From assembly GCA_003667245.1 (NCBI GenBank), contig RCNN01000226.1:1-32976 (forward strand): a stretch of DNA of 32,976 nucleotides, in the 5' to 3' direction. The notes beneath the pieces were generated by a model. It saw only the letters and a list, made by a program, of their open reading frames with translations, ran no database searches and was not told the origin of the DNA. Made by a program: the position numbers and the translations under genes. Shown here piece by piece: positions 22,901-32,360 of this stretch; the first letter of the stretch is position 1; the number at the start of each line of letters is the position of its first letter. This DNA comes from Heterostelium multicystogenum. Taxonomy: Eukaryota; Evosea; Eumycetozoa; Acytosteliales; Acytosteliaceae.

Positions 22901-24128
22901 AATCAAGCTATCGCCATTTACATAACTCGATCTGAACTATTAATAATTATATATTTACATTTTTATTTTCATATTGCAACATTAATAATAATATTATTCA
23001 ATTCTATCCTTTACTACTATTTTATTATTAATTATATTGTTAAGAATATAATTAATTATACTTATTTTTGGCACAATTTTATTTATAACAATAAAATATT
23101 GTATTGCACTTGACTTTATTCTTTTATAAATCTATCTGATAAATATATCTATTACAACTTGACCTGACTTGGTTGTCTGTCCAATTCCCAACTCGCCAAT
23201 AAATAAAACATAAATTTAAATATAAAATAGTTTGGAACTAACAAACAAACAACTAACAACATCGATCCAACCACGCCAACCCCTCAGTAAGTGACTGGCA
23301 ATACCTCCACAATTGTTACATTTTACTATTCCATTCATTTCATTTATAAAATTTAAATCCAGCATCTAATAGTTATATTACACAATTAGTAATTTTATTC
23401 CACCACCAATCATTTGATAATCTTCTCTCACCTATCTATCTTAACAACATTATATATTTAAACCAAAATAACAAACCAAATTTCAATTCATAATTCTGGT
23501 CATCTTTTAATTATTATAATAATAATTCAACCAGAACAAACAAAGTAATTCTTATATTTAGGGCTGCAACACAGCCAACTTCAAACATTTAGACTTTTAG
23601 TCTTTTTGTCTTATTCCACCAACTTGTTTGACTTGTCTTGTTATCTATTTGCTTTGACCATAATTTGTAATTAAACCAATCACTATCCACTATCTTTATC
23701 CACTACCGATTTTCATACTAATCGTTTCCCAATTATTAGTGTAATTCCCCTGATACTAGGACTAGGAAGCTTTCTCAGAAAAACCAACCAAAAAAATACT
23801 AAATATACTTGCCTGCCAATCGACTAGTTCAACCTTAGTAAATGGTTTCCATCTTCTCTGCTAACAATATTATCTCATATTGCTTCGGTTTCTCATTGTC
23901 AGTCTTCATTGGAGTAGATTAATTTTCATACTCAGCTTCAATTTGGAATAACAACTACATTACTATTCAACTTTAAGATTTTCACAAACCAATTGACTTT
24001 CTGATTCAGAAAGTATCATTCAATCTATCAACTACTACTTCTATAATCACTTAGTGTTACTGTCTTTCTACAGTATCTACTCAAACAAATCTATTCAATT
24101 TAAAACCTAATCTTCACAAACAACAAAA
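19927..24128. other. 4.2-kb gene-poor AT-rich region
   Basis: Holds the 5' flank of the RasGAP-LRR gene on the left and that of the FLZ-like gene on the right. Apart from the coding-like island at 20560-20965, I see only A/T-rich DNA, ACC/CAA-rich patches (21400-21500, 22100-22300) and short triplet runs (CTA near 22622-22638, ACA near 22766-22783). Small frames near 22529-22935 look like chance reading of triplet repeats. The long C/A-rich leader from about 23170 may be transcribed as a 5' UTR. Confidence 0.5.
20560..20965 (-). pseudogene. Coding-like island without start, frame-shifted
   Basis: Within gene-poor DNA this patch has coding-like composition. One frame (down to TGA at 20709-20711) reads RSSSNSSCLTELQVARFRED, FDYMVFPLATSTATTTSLGS and NIYISKNDGGVSSMTS. 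A second frame continues with KEVSDSIGLTLGEPPRLTTN and a third with ESKPSEPENESPIKEIDPIE, then IRSKSI, the Ser/Pro/Glu-rich style common in dictyostelid proteins. There is no in-frame ATG and at least two frame changes occur. It may be a decayed gene or an unresolved exon with sequencing indels. No family recognised. Confidence 0.35.
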
Positions 24129-24401
24129 ATGGAAGTTTCATCTCAATTTTATCAATCAACTTCAACATTCTGCACTGGATGCAGCAGAGTCGTTAGAACA
24201 CCAATCATTACCATTGAAAAGGGACAACGCAAATTTGACTTTTGCAGCATGAGATGCTATTCAGTTACCCCATCCAATGTGAATAACAACACCAACAATG
24301 GTACTACCAAGAGTAAAGGGCGGACTTTGTCCACCAATTCCATCAATATAAATAATGCATCAACAAGCAGATCATCTGCTCCACTAATCACAACTATTTA
24401 A
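24129..24401 (+). CDS. FLZ-like zinc-finger protein
   Basis: Single-exon 90-residue protein. ATG 24129 has a strong A-rich context (ACAAAA). Residues 15-40 carry FCTGCSRVVR, then PIITIEKGQRKFDFCSMRCY: a C-x2-C-x20-C-x3-C arrangement with a hydrophobic residue before each pair. This fits FLZ/TRASH-like treble-clef zinc fingers, which serve as protein-interaction platforms (in plants FLZ proteins bind SnRK1/AMPK-type kinases). The tail is Asn/Thr/Ser-rich and disordered. No frame error is needed. The spacing is slightly longer than in plant FLZ domains, so subfamily is tentative; zinc binding is inferred from the cysteines. Confidence 0.62.
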   Translation: MEVSSQFYQSTSTFCTGCSRVVRTPIITIEKGQRKFDFCSMRCYSVTPSNVNNNTNNGTTKSKGRTLSTNSININNASTSRSSAPLITTI

Positions 24402-24688
24402 TAATAATAATATATACAATCAATATATTTATCATATTAATATTAATCATGATCGATTAAATATCAATCAATTCATTTTTCAATCACATTCCTCAACCTT
24501 AATTCAAGTCAAACCAATGGCTTCAAATTTCACAGTTATAAATTCAATCCTAATAATATATTTATTTTTAATTAATTTTAATAATAAACCATACCATTTA
24601 GTTTTTGAATATTATAATAATAATAATATATGTTGGAATTTCAAATGAAATTCAGTGTGTATTTGAATATTTTGAATAGTTTTTGTAA
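24402..24688. other. Convergent 3' flanks of FLZ-like gene and HIBCH
   Basis: AT-rich 3' flanks containing AAT/ATT triplet runs and no supported coding content. Confidence 0.5.
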
Positions 24689-26093
24689 TTATATGTCCAA
24701 TTCTTGGGATTCGTCCATCTCTGAAAAATATGAATTAATGAGAGATGGATTGACTTCTTCAATGGTTGGGGAATCCATTGTGGAGGTTTGTTTTTGTCAA
24801 CTAGAACAGAGTGTACTCCAATGTTAATGTTTTGATCATGTGTAAGTCTGGTTCCCAAACGAAGATCCATTTTGAAAACTTCATCGATATCCATATCGGA
24901 AAGCCTGCCTAATGGCTTGGAAAGTAATAAGTACACTGATTGGTGATGCTTCTCTAATTTGTTTGAGGGTCGTTTCTGACCATTTAGGATTGGTACTTGA
25001 TTCTTCGCTGACGAGTTTGATTATTTCCTCTACTGATCTAACGTGTTGCCCAAAACATCGATTGATGGATTCTTTATTTGGTTCTATATGTGATGGCATT
25101 GCATTTGGATTGTCACTTCCAATCGGAACCTGCTTTCTCCACTTGTTGAGAATAAACTCAATCTGTCGCTTTGTATCTATTTGATCGTTTGTCAAGTCTT
25201 CTAGCATACTGCCAATATTTCTACTCTCGACAAAGTGTGTGCCAATCCTCAAAGCCATTGCATCCCTCAGTCCAATTCTAGTTCCTGTCACTGATAGATA
25301 CATTCCAACAGGACCCATTCTTGATGTAAAATAATTGGTTCCAACATCTGGGAAATATGCAATTCTATTCTGTTGTTTGAAATATATGTTAATATTGATT
25401 ATCATTATGTGGAAGTTGTATAAAATACATACCTCAGGCATAGCCCAAAGAGTTTTCTCGGTCATAACTCTGTATTCAGCATGAATAGATAGCCCAACAC
25501 CTCCGCCCATGACAATTCCATCAACAATTGAGATCAAAGGCTTTGGATAGGTATGGATAAGGTAGTCAAGTTTGTACTCAATCTTTGCAAAGATGTGTCC
25601 CATTTCAGGAGTGGAAAACGAACTGCTTTAGATCACCACCTGAGCAGAAGGCTTTGCCACCTGGCACACCTGTTATCAATACCAGTTTTACATTTCTATC
25701 ATTTTCATATAGACTCAGCAATCTATATAATTCAGAAAGCATATCTATTACGAGTAGATCGATCAAAATCCCAAAAGAAACAGAAGTCAATTAATTAAAT
25801 TGTCAGATACAACAACAACAAAAACAACACTCCATCAATCTAGCAAATTAATCAAAATAACTACTACCTTTTAACAGACTGTTTAAAGCTTTTGGTCTGT
25901 TGATGATAATCTTTCTTGCACCATTTTCAAACTCTTGGTATAATATGGAATGGTCGGGGAGATTTGACTTGATAGGAGTCGTTGAGCTTGCTTGTAGCTG
26001 CTGTAGAATCTGTTCTTCAGACATGACACTCTTTCCACTAGTACTATTTGTGTTTAAAAGCAAATGAGAACTAATATTAATGATTCTATCCAT
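24689..26093 (-). CDS. hibch: 3-hydroxyisobutyryl-CoA hydrolase
   Basis: Crotonase-superfamily thioesterase of valine catabolism, hydrolysing 3-hydroxyisobutyryl-CoA, normally in mitochondria. Exons 25868-26093, 25433-25744 and 24689-25369 give about 405 residues (human 386). Motifs: INRPKALNSL, oxyanion-hole segments GGKAFCSGGDL and GIVMGGGVGLSIHAEYRV, the MPE of the active site, YFPDVGTNYF, ATHFV-like GTHFVESRNIG, SPISVLITFQAI, VFKMDLRLGTRLTHDQNINI and SVLVDKNKPPQW. Three single-nt corrections are needed: CC at 25608-25609, T3 at 24900-24902, and a missing G near 24756. With the last one the C-terminus reads PLKEVNPSLINSYFSEMDE and stops at 24689-24691, like the family's LKEV tail. The N-terminus has Ser/Asn-rich residues before the domain, possibly a targeting peptide. 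Very sure of family. Confidence 0.92.
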
Positions 26094-26416
26094 TCTTGCT
26101 GTTGTTTTTGTTATTGTTATGGTTAATGTATTGAGTTTGTTATTGTTATCGTTATTGTTGTGTAGTTAATGGTATTGTTGTTTTAATTTGTGATCTGCAA
26201 ACTTGACAGTTGTATATATTCATTTATTGTGTGTGTGGCCAACAACAATTACACCCAAACCAACAATAATTAATGAGTCACCCCATCCAACATGTGTAGT
26301 TCTCTGTTTTATTTAAAATAATGAATTGAAAAAAAAATTTGTATGAGGTAACACCTCCCCTCCGAACTTCATTTGATCTCGACCCACATGTTTGCCATTG
26401 GTCCTGTCATTTTTTT
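26094..26416. promoter_or_regulatory. 5' flank of HIBCH with 25-bp shared element
   Basis: Between the HIBCH start and the end of the next minus-strand gene. It carries one copy of the 25-bp element (26347-26371), 254 nt upstream of the HIBCH ATG. TTG/ATTG repeats fill 26100-26200. Confidence 0.45.
26347..26371. repeat. 25-bp direct repeat, copy 1
   Basis: Begins GGTAACACCTCCCCTCCGAA and is identical over 25 bp to 27672-27696, in the same orientation. It is unusually GC-rich for intergenic DNA here. Confidence 0.85.
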
Positions 26417-27492
26417 TTATTCCAGTGAAAAGATGTTTTTTGGAATGGTGAAACCATCCAGTGAATGCTTTTTCCAGTTGAAAGCTGGGCAGGAATCTTG
26501 GAAACCTTTTCCAAATTGTCCAGCTTTCTATGAGAGTTAAAAAAAAGAAAAACAGTGCAGGCTTTTGTAAAGTGATTGAAGATCACAGTTGATGATGTGG
26601 TAGCTTTTGATGGTGTTGGTGCTGATTGTTTTGACAACTAAGTCTTTTTAATTAATTAGTTCTAGTAATATAATTAAATAAGATAAAGTTTGTAAATGGT
26701 TCTTGTCTGATATAAAGATCTCCTCAATATTGTTCTTTAGAGTTCTGCGTTCTTTGAGCTTACTAACAAGCTTGTGCTGATGTACCAAATCTTTGAGCCT
26801 ATCAAGTGGATTCTGTTGTTGTGGAGGAGTGGAAAAAGTTGCGTTGAACTCCTCTAAGTAGTCTTCTTGGTCTCCTAATAATTGTTCCTGCTGCTGATTC
26901 TGTTCTTGCTGATATATCTGCTGTCTCTCTCGTCGCTCTAGCTCAACTTCATTCTCAAGAGCATAACTGTCAGGATGAGACTGTGCAAGAGCTAGGTCTG
27001 TTTGTTCGTCAAAGAGCTCTTGCTCTCTCCTTTGACGAACTTGTTTTTGATTTTCTCTGGCCTCCATTAGCTCGGCCAAAGGTTGTCGCACAGCAGACTC
27101 CGTTTCTTCAAACTCATTGAATAATGAGTCCCGAGAATTGATTGGGGAGTGGTTGGTTTTGTAGAGCTTTTCTCTTCCTATTGTTGAGCTCACTCTCTAA
27201 ATCTTGTGTGGGAACATACGAGAGATACTCTTGTTTGAACATATTAGTATTGGTAATGGTGCACCATTACCAAGTTGTTGTACTTACCGGTAACAATAAG
27301 CGTGAAGCTGTAGCCATTGGGCAGGTCGGATGTGATGGCGACATTTGACCGTTCATATTCAAGCTTGAGGACGCAGGAGCTCGGCAAGTTGAATGTAGTG
27401 CGAATGGTATTCTCTAGGTTATTCCGCGTTGGGGTTCCGAACCAACTCACAGGTTTGGTGGAGCCTTTGAAAGTAATGTTGATTGTGTTCAT
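26417..27492 (-). CDS. Unrecognised protein: beta-grasp-like N-terminus, Glu/Gln coiled coil
   Basis: Exon 1 (27288-27492, ATG 27490-27492) encodes a compact N-terminal domain, MNTINITFKGSTKPVSWF, with NNLENTIRTTFNLP, VLKLEYE and PNGYSFTLIV. The alternating pattern suggests a PB1- or ubiquitin-like beta-grasp fold. After a 58-nt intron (27230-27287), exon 2 gives EYLSYVPTQDLESELNNRKR and a long Glu/Gln/Arg-rich coiled coil, ending at 26648 or splicing onward. A G too many at 27130-27132 must be removed. Downstream pieces at 26537-26640 (Ser/Thr-rich, APTPSKATTSS) and 26417-26535 (CPAFNWKKHSLDGFTIPKN, stop 26417-26419) look coding, but I could not join them with clear splice sites, so the 3' end is uncertain. 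Function unknown. Confidence 0.5.
27250..27273. repeat. Perfect 24-bp palindrome inside an intron
   Basis: Centred on GTGCAC; the left arm is TTGGTAATGGTG and the right arm its exact complement. It fills the middle of the 58-nt intron at 27230-27287, leaving the donor and acceptor outside the arms. Confidence 0.85.
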
Positions 27493-27671
27493 GGGGTAAC
27501 ACTGATTGGTGAATATGTAATGGAGGGAACTGGTGAGATGTAGTTGTATTTGATTATAAATGGTGTCTCTACTCCCTTTACCATTTTAGGCAATGGGTGT
27601 CAGCTCCATGTAAAAATGATCATAGTTTGAATTTCACCCCACTTTAATAAAATAATGAGTAAATAGTGCGG

Positions 27672-27696
27672 GGTAACACCTCCCCTCCGAACTTCA
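27672..27696. repeat. 25-bp direct repeat, copy 2
   Basis: Identical to 26347-26371, 180 nt upstream of the ATG at 27492 and in the same orientation relative to that gene as copy 1 is to HIBCH. Flanking sequence outside the 25 bp does not match. Confidence 0.85.
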
Positions 27697-27823
27697 ATAC
27701 CTTATTAAGCACTTTAAATAATAGTATAAATACAAAACAGTTATAATTCAAAGATACCCATCTTCAATTTTTATAAAATATATATAGTACATTGTTATGT
27801 TTATTATTTTGTGTAAAAAAATT

Positions 27824-27872
27824 GAGAAGGAGGGTTGTGGAACTTTTCATGTTATTGGGGCAGGGGAGGGGG
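27824..27872 (+). other. G-rich tract
   Basis: GAGAAGGAGGGTTGTGG is followed after a short gap by GGGGCAGGGGAGGGGG at 27857-27872. Three G runs of 4-5 are adjacent and a fourth GGG lies upstream, so a quadruplex is possible but not canonical. Confidence 0.5.
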
Positions 27873-28367
27873 TTTAGTGTTATGTTTTTTTTCGTCTTTA
27901 TTCACTACACAATAGCATTTATTATTTCTTCGACATTCCTGCACATTTTCTAAAAGAGACTCTAAACTATACTAATTGAATAGTTACTTGTTATTTACTT
28001 ATTTGTTATTGTTTTGTTATTGTTGTTGTAGTTGGTATATTTGAGTGTGTTCAACATTTAATTTTCAAAGCTAATGTTGCATCCATCTATACCTTTATTG
28101 CACATCGACTGACCTCTATCCACTTGGTTTATATAAATAGATAACACTATTAGTTAGGCTTAACAACTTAATTAACTATATATATCTTTATAGAAACTAA
28201 GGTTGCTTCTTCAATCAAACTTAATTATTACTATTATTATTATTTATATATATCATAAACACATCAAATTATCATTATTACTATTACTACTACTCTAACT
28301 TAATATACAACTTTTATTATACTATTATTCTATTTAAATTGATTACATACACTATCTCTCATTAATA

Positions 28368-29251
28368 ATGGAAGCTTTAGTAAAGTCATTAAAAAGCTCA
28401 TTTTGCTGAACATGGTTTCAATATTGTCGAGCCATTTATGGTATGTTTAGTTAGCTCACTTTAGTCTAAGACTAAACAATTTGTTAAATATTAACAAGTT
28501 TTATTTTATATATTTAGGTAAATGATTATAATAATGCATGCAAATATAAACTTAAAACCTTGGCAATGATAATGCTATGGGATTGATTATTGGATGTAAC
28601 AAGGATTTCTGGAGTCACTTTGAAAAGTACATGAGGAGTCTGGATACAATTCCAAAAGATCCAATGAATTCCTTCTGTTTTGCTACCATTGAACAGGTTT
28701 TGGCAACGAACGAAGAAGCACAGAAGCATCACTACGATGTGAGATACGATTGGAATTCAGTGCAATCTGGCAAGTATGCCCACATGCAGACTGCCGGTCA
28801 TTTCGCAGGTGTAGCTTACTATGACCGCGATGTTGATGTGGAGTATTCATCCAGTCTATGGATTGTGGTTTGTGTTCCGTGCCATCGTGGTATTCGACGT
28901 TACATTTAGTGCACCAAGACCAACACTCCCACTCTCTCTCTTTACAGAGGAGACCAAACAGGAAATGGTGAAATGGACCAACGTTGCCATCGACGAAGGT
29001 TGGAGCAACCTCGAAACACGACTGAAAATTAGAGACTCATGTCCGCTCGGTAGAGATAAATACAAATACCAAGGTGACATGTTTGATTTCTACTATCCAA
29101 TAGCTAGAACCTCACGTTCTGTGCTCGAATCAATCATGGAACAAAAGGGTTAGCGTATTTGACACCGATTCGACAAGCGCGGTGTGCTGTGGCCGTACCA
29201 TCGACACCAATCTCCACCCGAGATCAGTCCAATGACCAACAATTAAGCTAA
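28368..29251 (+). CDS. mmachc: MMACHC (CblC) cobalamin-processing protein
   Basis: Cytosolic cobalamin chaperone that removes the upper axial ligand of B12 with FMN/glutathione before delivery to methionine synthase and methylmalonyl-CoA mutase. Exon 1 is 28368-28440 and exon 2 starts at 28520 after a 79-nt intron; the family's PFxVxxYN segment is read across the junction as EPFMVNDYNNACK. Strongest matches: YAHMQTAGHFAGVAYYDRDV and SIHPVYGLWFVFRAIVVFDV, equivalent to human AQTAAHVAGAAYY and CIHPRFGGWFAIRGVV. Corrections needed: T4 at 28401-28404, CC at 28560-28561, an indel near 28831-28842, and possibly AAAAGGG at 29143-29149. Without the last, translation stops at 29151-29153; with it a tail LAYLTPIRQARCA runs to 29249-29251. 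Identity sure, C-terminus uncertain. Confidence 0.85.
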
Positions 29252-29305
29252 ACAACAACAGCAACAACTACAATAATTAATTATTCCACATCGATTTCGA
29301 TTATT

Positions 29306-30281
29306 TATTTCGACAACGATTTTATCCAGTGATTATCGAGTTGTGCCATTATCGACAATAAACCTTCTGTCTCTGCCATGAGACCAACAATACCCTGATA
29401 GAAGTTGGAGTACTGAATGTTACTGCTCTCTTTGATCTTTACGGTTGAGTGTCATTGTTTTGTTTTTCAAAATATAGGTGAGCCTCGCTCATTCATTTGT
29501 TTGATCTCTTTCAGTCAGACACTCAAATAATTCCGTTGTCAAATATTTAAACCAACTACTTTGGAATGATAATATCATGTTTACACCTATATCAAACATC
29601 ATTAGTAATCTTATTTGAGGCTAGTTGTGATTGATTCAATGAATATCATACCATGAGGTTGTAATGATTGTCTAAACTGAGATACTAAGAGCAATATGGT
29701 TGATAACTGTATAGATTGTATCGACATGTTGATCATATTCTTCAGTTGATTGAATTTAAATAATAAATGGACTATCGAATCCCAATTGTGAATCTATAAC
29801 TACTTGAAGCCTTTTATAGGTTAGTAATTAATATGGTTGATTCATGTATACAATTACATACTTCCTTCAGGTCTTTGATCATATTGATGTCCTTCGAATA
29901 TACTCTTGACTAAACTATCTAAATATTTGATTGATAAGGATACATAGGTTGTTGATTTATTCTTTCTACTATTGGTATCAATAAAGTAGAAGCATAATTC
30001 TATAGGATCTATAAAGTTGAAGAACAAGTTGTAGAAGTAAGTAAATGGACGCATTCTGATGTATTTAGAAGATAATAATGTAATTACATTGATTAAGTTG
30101 ATATAAACAACTGAAGTCATTTGGTTTAAATAGACTTGCATATTCTTTTTGTAATGTGAATGACTCCCAATAGGGATAGGTGAATATCTCTTTGTAGTTT
30201 ACTGGTTGGTGAATTTGATTTCGATGTACTCCACTCCACCATCAAGGTCAAATGATGGAGGGACGGATCAAACATCAATGG
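29306..30281 (-). CDS. Unrecognised helical protein region, C-terminal part of a minus-strand gene
   Basis: Several coding-like pieces end at TAA 29306-29308. Order along the minus strand: VEYIEIKFTNQ then YPYWESFTLQKEYASLF (about 30140-30250), MRPFTYFYNLFFNFIDPIE then YVSLSIKYLDSLVKSIFEGH (about 29860-30060), DSIVHLLFKFNQLKNMINMS and ILLLVSQFRQSLQPH (about 29650-29790), and NFYQGIVGLMAETEGLLSIM then LDNHWIKSLSK-stop. Introns with GTATG donors are plausible near 29866 and 29655. Frame changes between pieces could be introns or indels. It may be the continuation of the gene starting at 32360 or a separate gene; no family recognised. Confidence 0.45.
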
Positions 30282-30539
30282 TAAATTTTTGCTTCTATAT
30301 TAAATGGTTGTTTTCTTCGTTGCTTCTTCAGTCTCCAGTACCTTCGCTCACGATGACCAACTCCCCGCAGTGGGCAACTGCTCATGCTCTCGATCTTTAC
30401 AGTCCTACAAGATAAGTAGATCGAATCTATAAAAAAATAGAGTCATCAACACCACTTTACCAACAACAACAATTCAGAGGTTAATAAGTCCAAGTGTACA
30501 CACTTGATGGATGAGTTCTATACTTACACTAGCTGCGAT

Positions 30540-32360
30540 GGTTTAAATGTAAATAGACAAAAGAGTGTAGTGGAGTTGCTGTTGCTTCTGATCCATTTCT
30601 CCGATTTGTGAAGCTTGATCGAGTTTCAAATTGGACGCTGTGGTTGAAGTTGGTTGTTTGATTACGGATTGGCTGCTGTTGAGCAATGATACCATTGCCA
30701 TGGATGGATCACTTGGCCATATTTTTTCTTGATTTCAGTGGAATGTTGCTGGTTATCGAAATCAGAGTCAACAGAGCCAAGCGAATCCAGTACACAAAGC
30801 GAGTGTTCAAGCAGATTCTCTTTTGCCTTTAAAGTAATTTCCAATTGCGCCAACTCCACAGTGGCTTGCTTGCATCTGCTTTCCAGTGATTCAAAGATTT
30901 TGCTCCATATTAAAAGTGACCTGTTGATTTATCAGTTTCATTTGCATCCATATTTGATGATTCCAACGCTGTCGAGCCAGTGTCTTCTTTGGACTGAGTA
31001 TAACAGAGGTCGATGAGTGACAGACAAAACAGATTTGGTTTGAGAGTGTCTAATTAAGAGTTGATCGATTCCAGTTGAAAAATAATCGTGGAACCAAACG
31101 TCTTTTATCTTCTCTAGCTCATTCAACAATGATTTATCTGCAATGCTATACACATGGACCAAGTCATTATTGTAATGAACAACAAGTACACCTTTAGACC
31201 ATTTATAGCTTTCATCCTCATTCTGTAAGTGTGAGTTGACCTCGCTCCCTAATGATAAGGAATATTCAAAAGATAGCATTGAAGTGTTGGAAATGGCAAT
31301 GATAAAGTAAGTACGGTACAGTATCATCAAGTTGCTTAATAACAATTGAGTTGGCATATGTGATGACAAAGATACTGCTACTGATTTGATATGGATATCG
31401 AGTTATTGATTTAATTTGTTGTATATCTATATCTGTACCTGTTCCATCTTGCTTGACTAATACTTTTGAATCTTCTAATCTAACATGACTGCTACCACTA
31501 CTACAATTTTAAATTGGCTATATAAACAGCTTGTTTTGAATTGCTTTTATAAACCATACTGATAGTTGGTGAAATCTCCTCTGTCGCCACTTCTTCTTCA
31601 TTGTTGATAAAGAATGAGTAAATGAATATATCGTCTTTAGCACTGGTTCTGAGGTAGCTGAAACTGTTTACATCTAAACACATCACGATTGCAAACCATT
31701 CAATGTATATATCTGTTACTGTTGTTTCACTGCTGCAAGACTCAACAAAAAACAGGTCCATCGAGTATATAATAATGAGTTTGATGTCCCTTGTTGTTGT
31801 TGGTCGTTGCGCAGTAGATGATGTTGATGGATTGCTCGTTGTAGCAATCGACTTGAACCTCAAATATCGATATTTGTCATCCGATGACAATGAGGCTGAA
31901 AAATGAATCGTCAATGTAACCAAGCAGCAGTTGATTCGATGCCAATTGCAACAGCAAGACAATGTGATATTGATTATCAAAGTTACAATAGACTACAGAT
32001 GTTTTTGAGAATCGACTTGAACAACTGATCAGCTGAACACTTGACTGTCGATCGCCGAACCCCTTTTCATAGGATGCACTGTTGTATATTCCCTTGCGCA
32101 TTCAATGACTTTTAATTCGTTCAGCTTCTCTTTGCTTTCGCCCGTTTCATGTTTAATTTTAATGATTGAAACACCAATGTCTATCAAAGAACTACTGATA
32201 CTAAATGCTAGGAGGTTCTGCTTTTTGTTTCGCATCGACAGCCAACTTAAAACTCTTATTATGATCAACAATCGATGGTATGTATTTTTGACTTTTTGGG
32301 GGCAATCATCACAATTCGACCTTTAATTCGATTCATAAGTAAATATTCGACATCTTCCAT
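30540..32360 (-). CDS. FANCB-like protein (tentative), beta-propeller then coiled coil
   Basis: The likely start is ATG 32358-32360, reading MEDVEYLLMNRIKGRIVMIA. Successive minus-strand pieces follow in shifting frames: LLAFSISSSLIDIGVSIIKI (about 32200), YCNFDNQYHIVLLLQLASNQ (about 31950), SSDDKYRYLRFKSIATTSN then IKLIIIYSMDLFFVES (about 31740-31890), KGVLVVHYNNDLVHVYSIAD then VWFHDYFSTGIDQLLI (about 31080-31200), and, in another frame, DTLKPNLFCLSLIDLCYTQS. The last pair resembles the FANCB stretch reading roughly VLIDDF-GSGTEQVLLLF followed by ITDLGKINYS. A coiled coil follows (KIFESLESRCKQATVELAQL). FANCB is a Fanconi anaemia core-complex subunit. The match is by eye and moderate; another propeller protein is possible. 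Exon structure unresolved. Confidence 0.4.

Larger units (their letters stand above)
27493..28367. other. Divergent intergenic region before MMACHC
   Basis: Bidirectional promoter space between the minus-strand gene starting at 27492 and MMACHC at 28368. It contains the second 25-bp element, a G-rich tract at 27824-27872 and long A/T runs. No gene is supported. Confidence 0.5.

Noticed and set aside
22529..22935. Small frames on both strands near 22.5-22.9 kb
   Set aside because: They are driven by ACA/CTA triplet repeats and A/T-rich DNA, with no domain or splice support.
26347..26371. Resemblance of the 25-bp element to a 5S rRNA segment (CC-rich run then CCGAAC)
   Set aside because: Only a short stretch is similar and no surrounding 5S helices or promoter boxes are visible at either copy.
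26347..27696. A transposon bounded by the 25-bp direct repeats
   Set aside because: The enclosed sequence has an intron-containing gene without transposase or integrase motifs, and no terminal inverted repeats are seen. A promoter element fits better.
1..32360. Programmed ribosomal frameshifting as a genome-wide feature
   Set aside because: Both +1 and -1 changes occur, at differing homopolymers, with no common slippery motif or following stop codon. Dictyostelids are not known for this; sequencing error is simpler.
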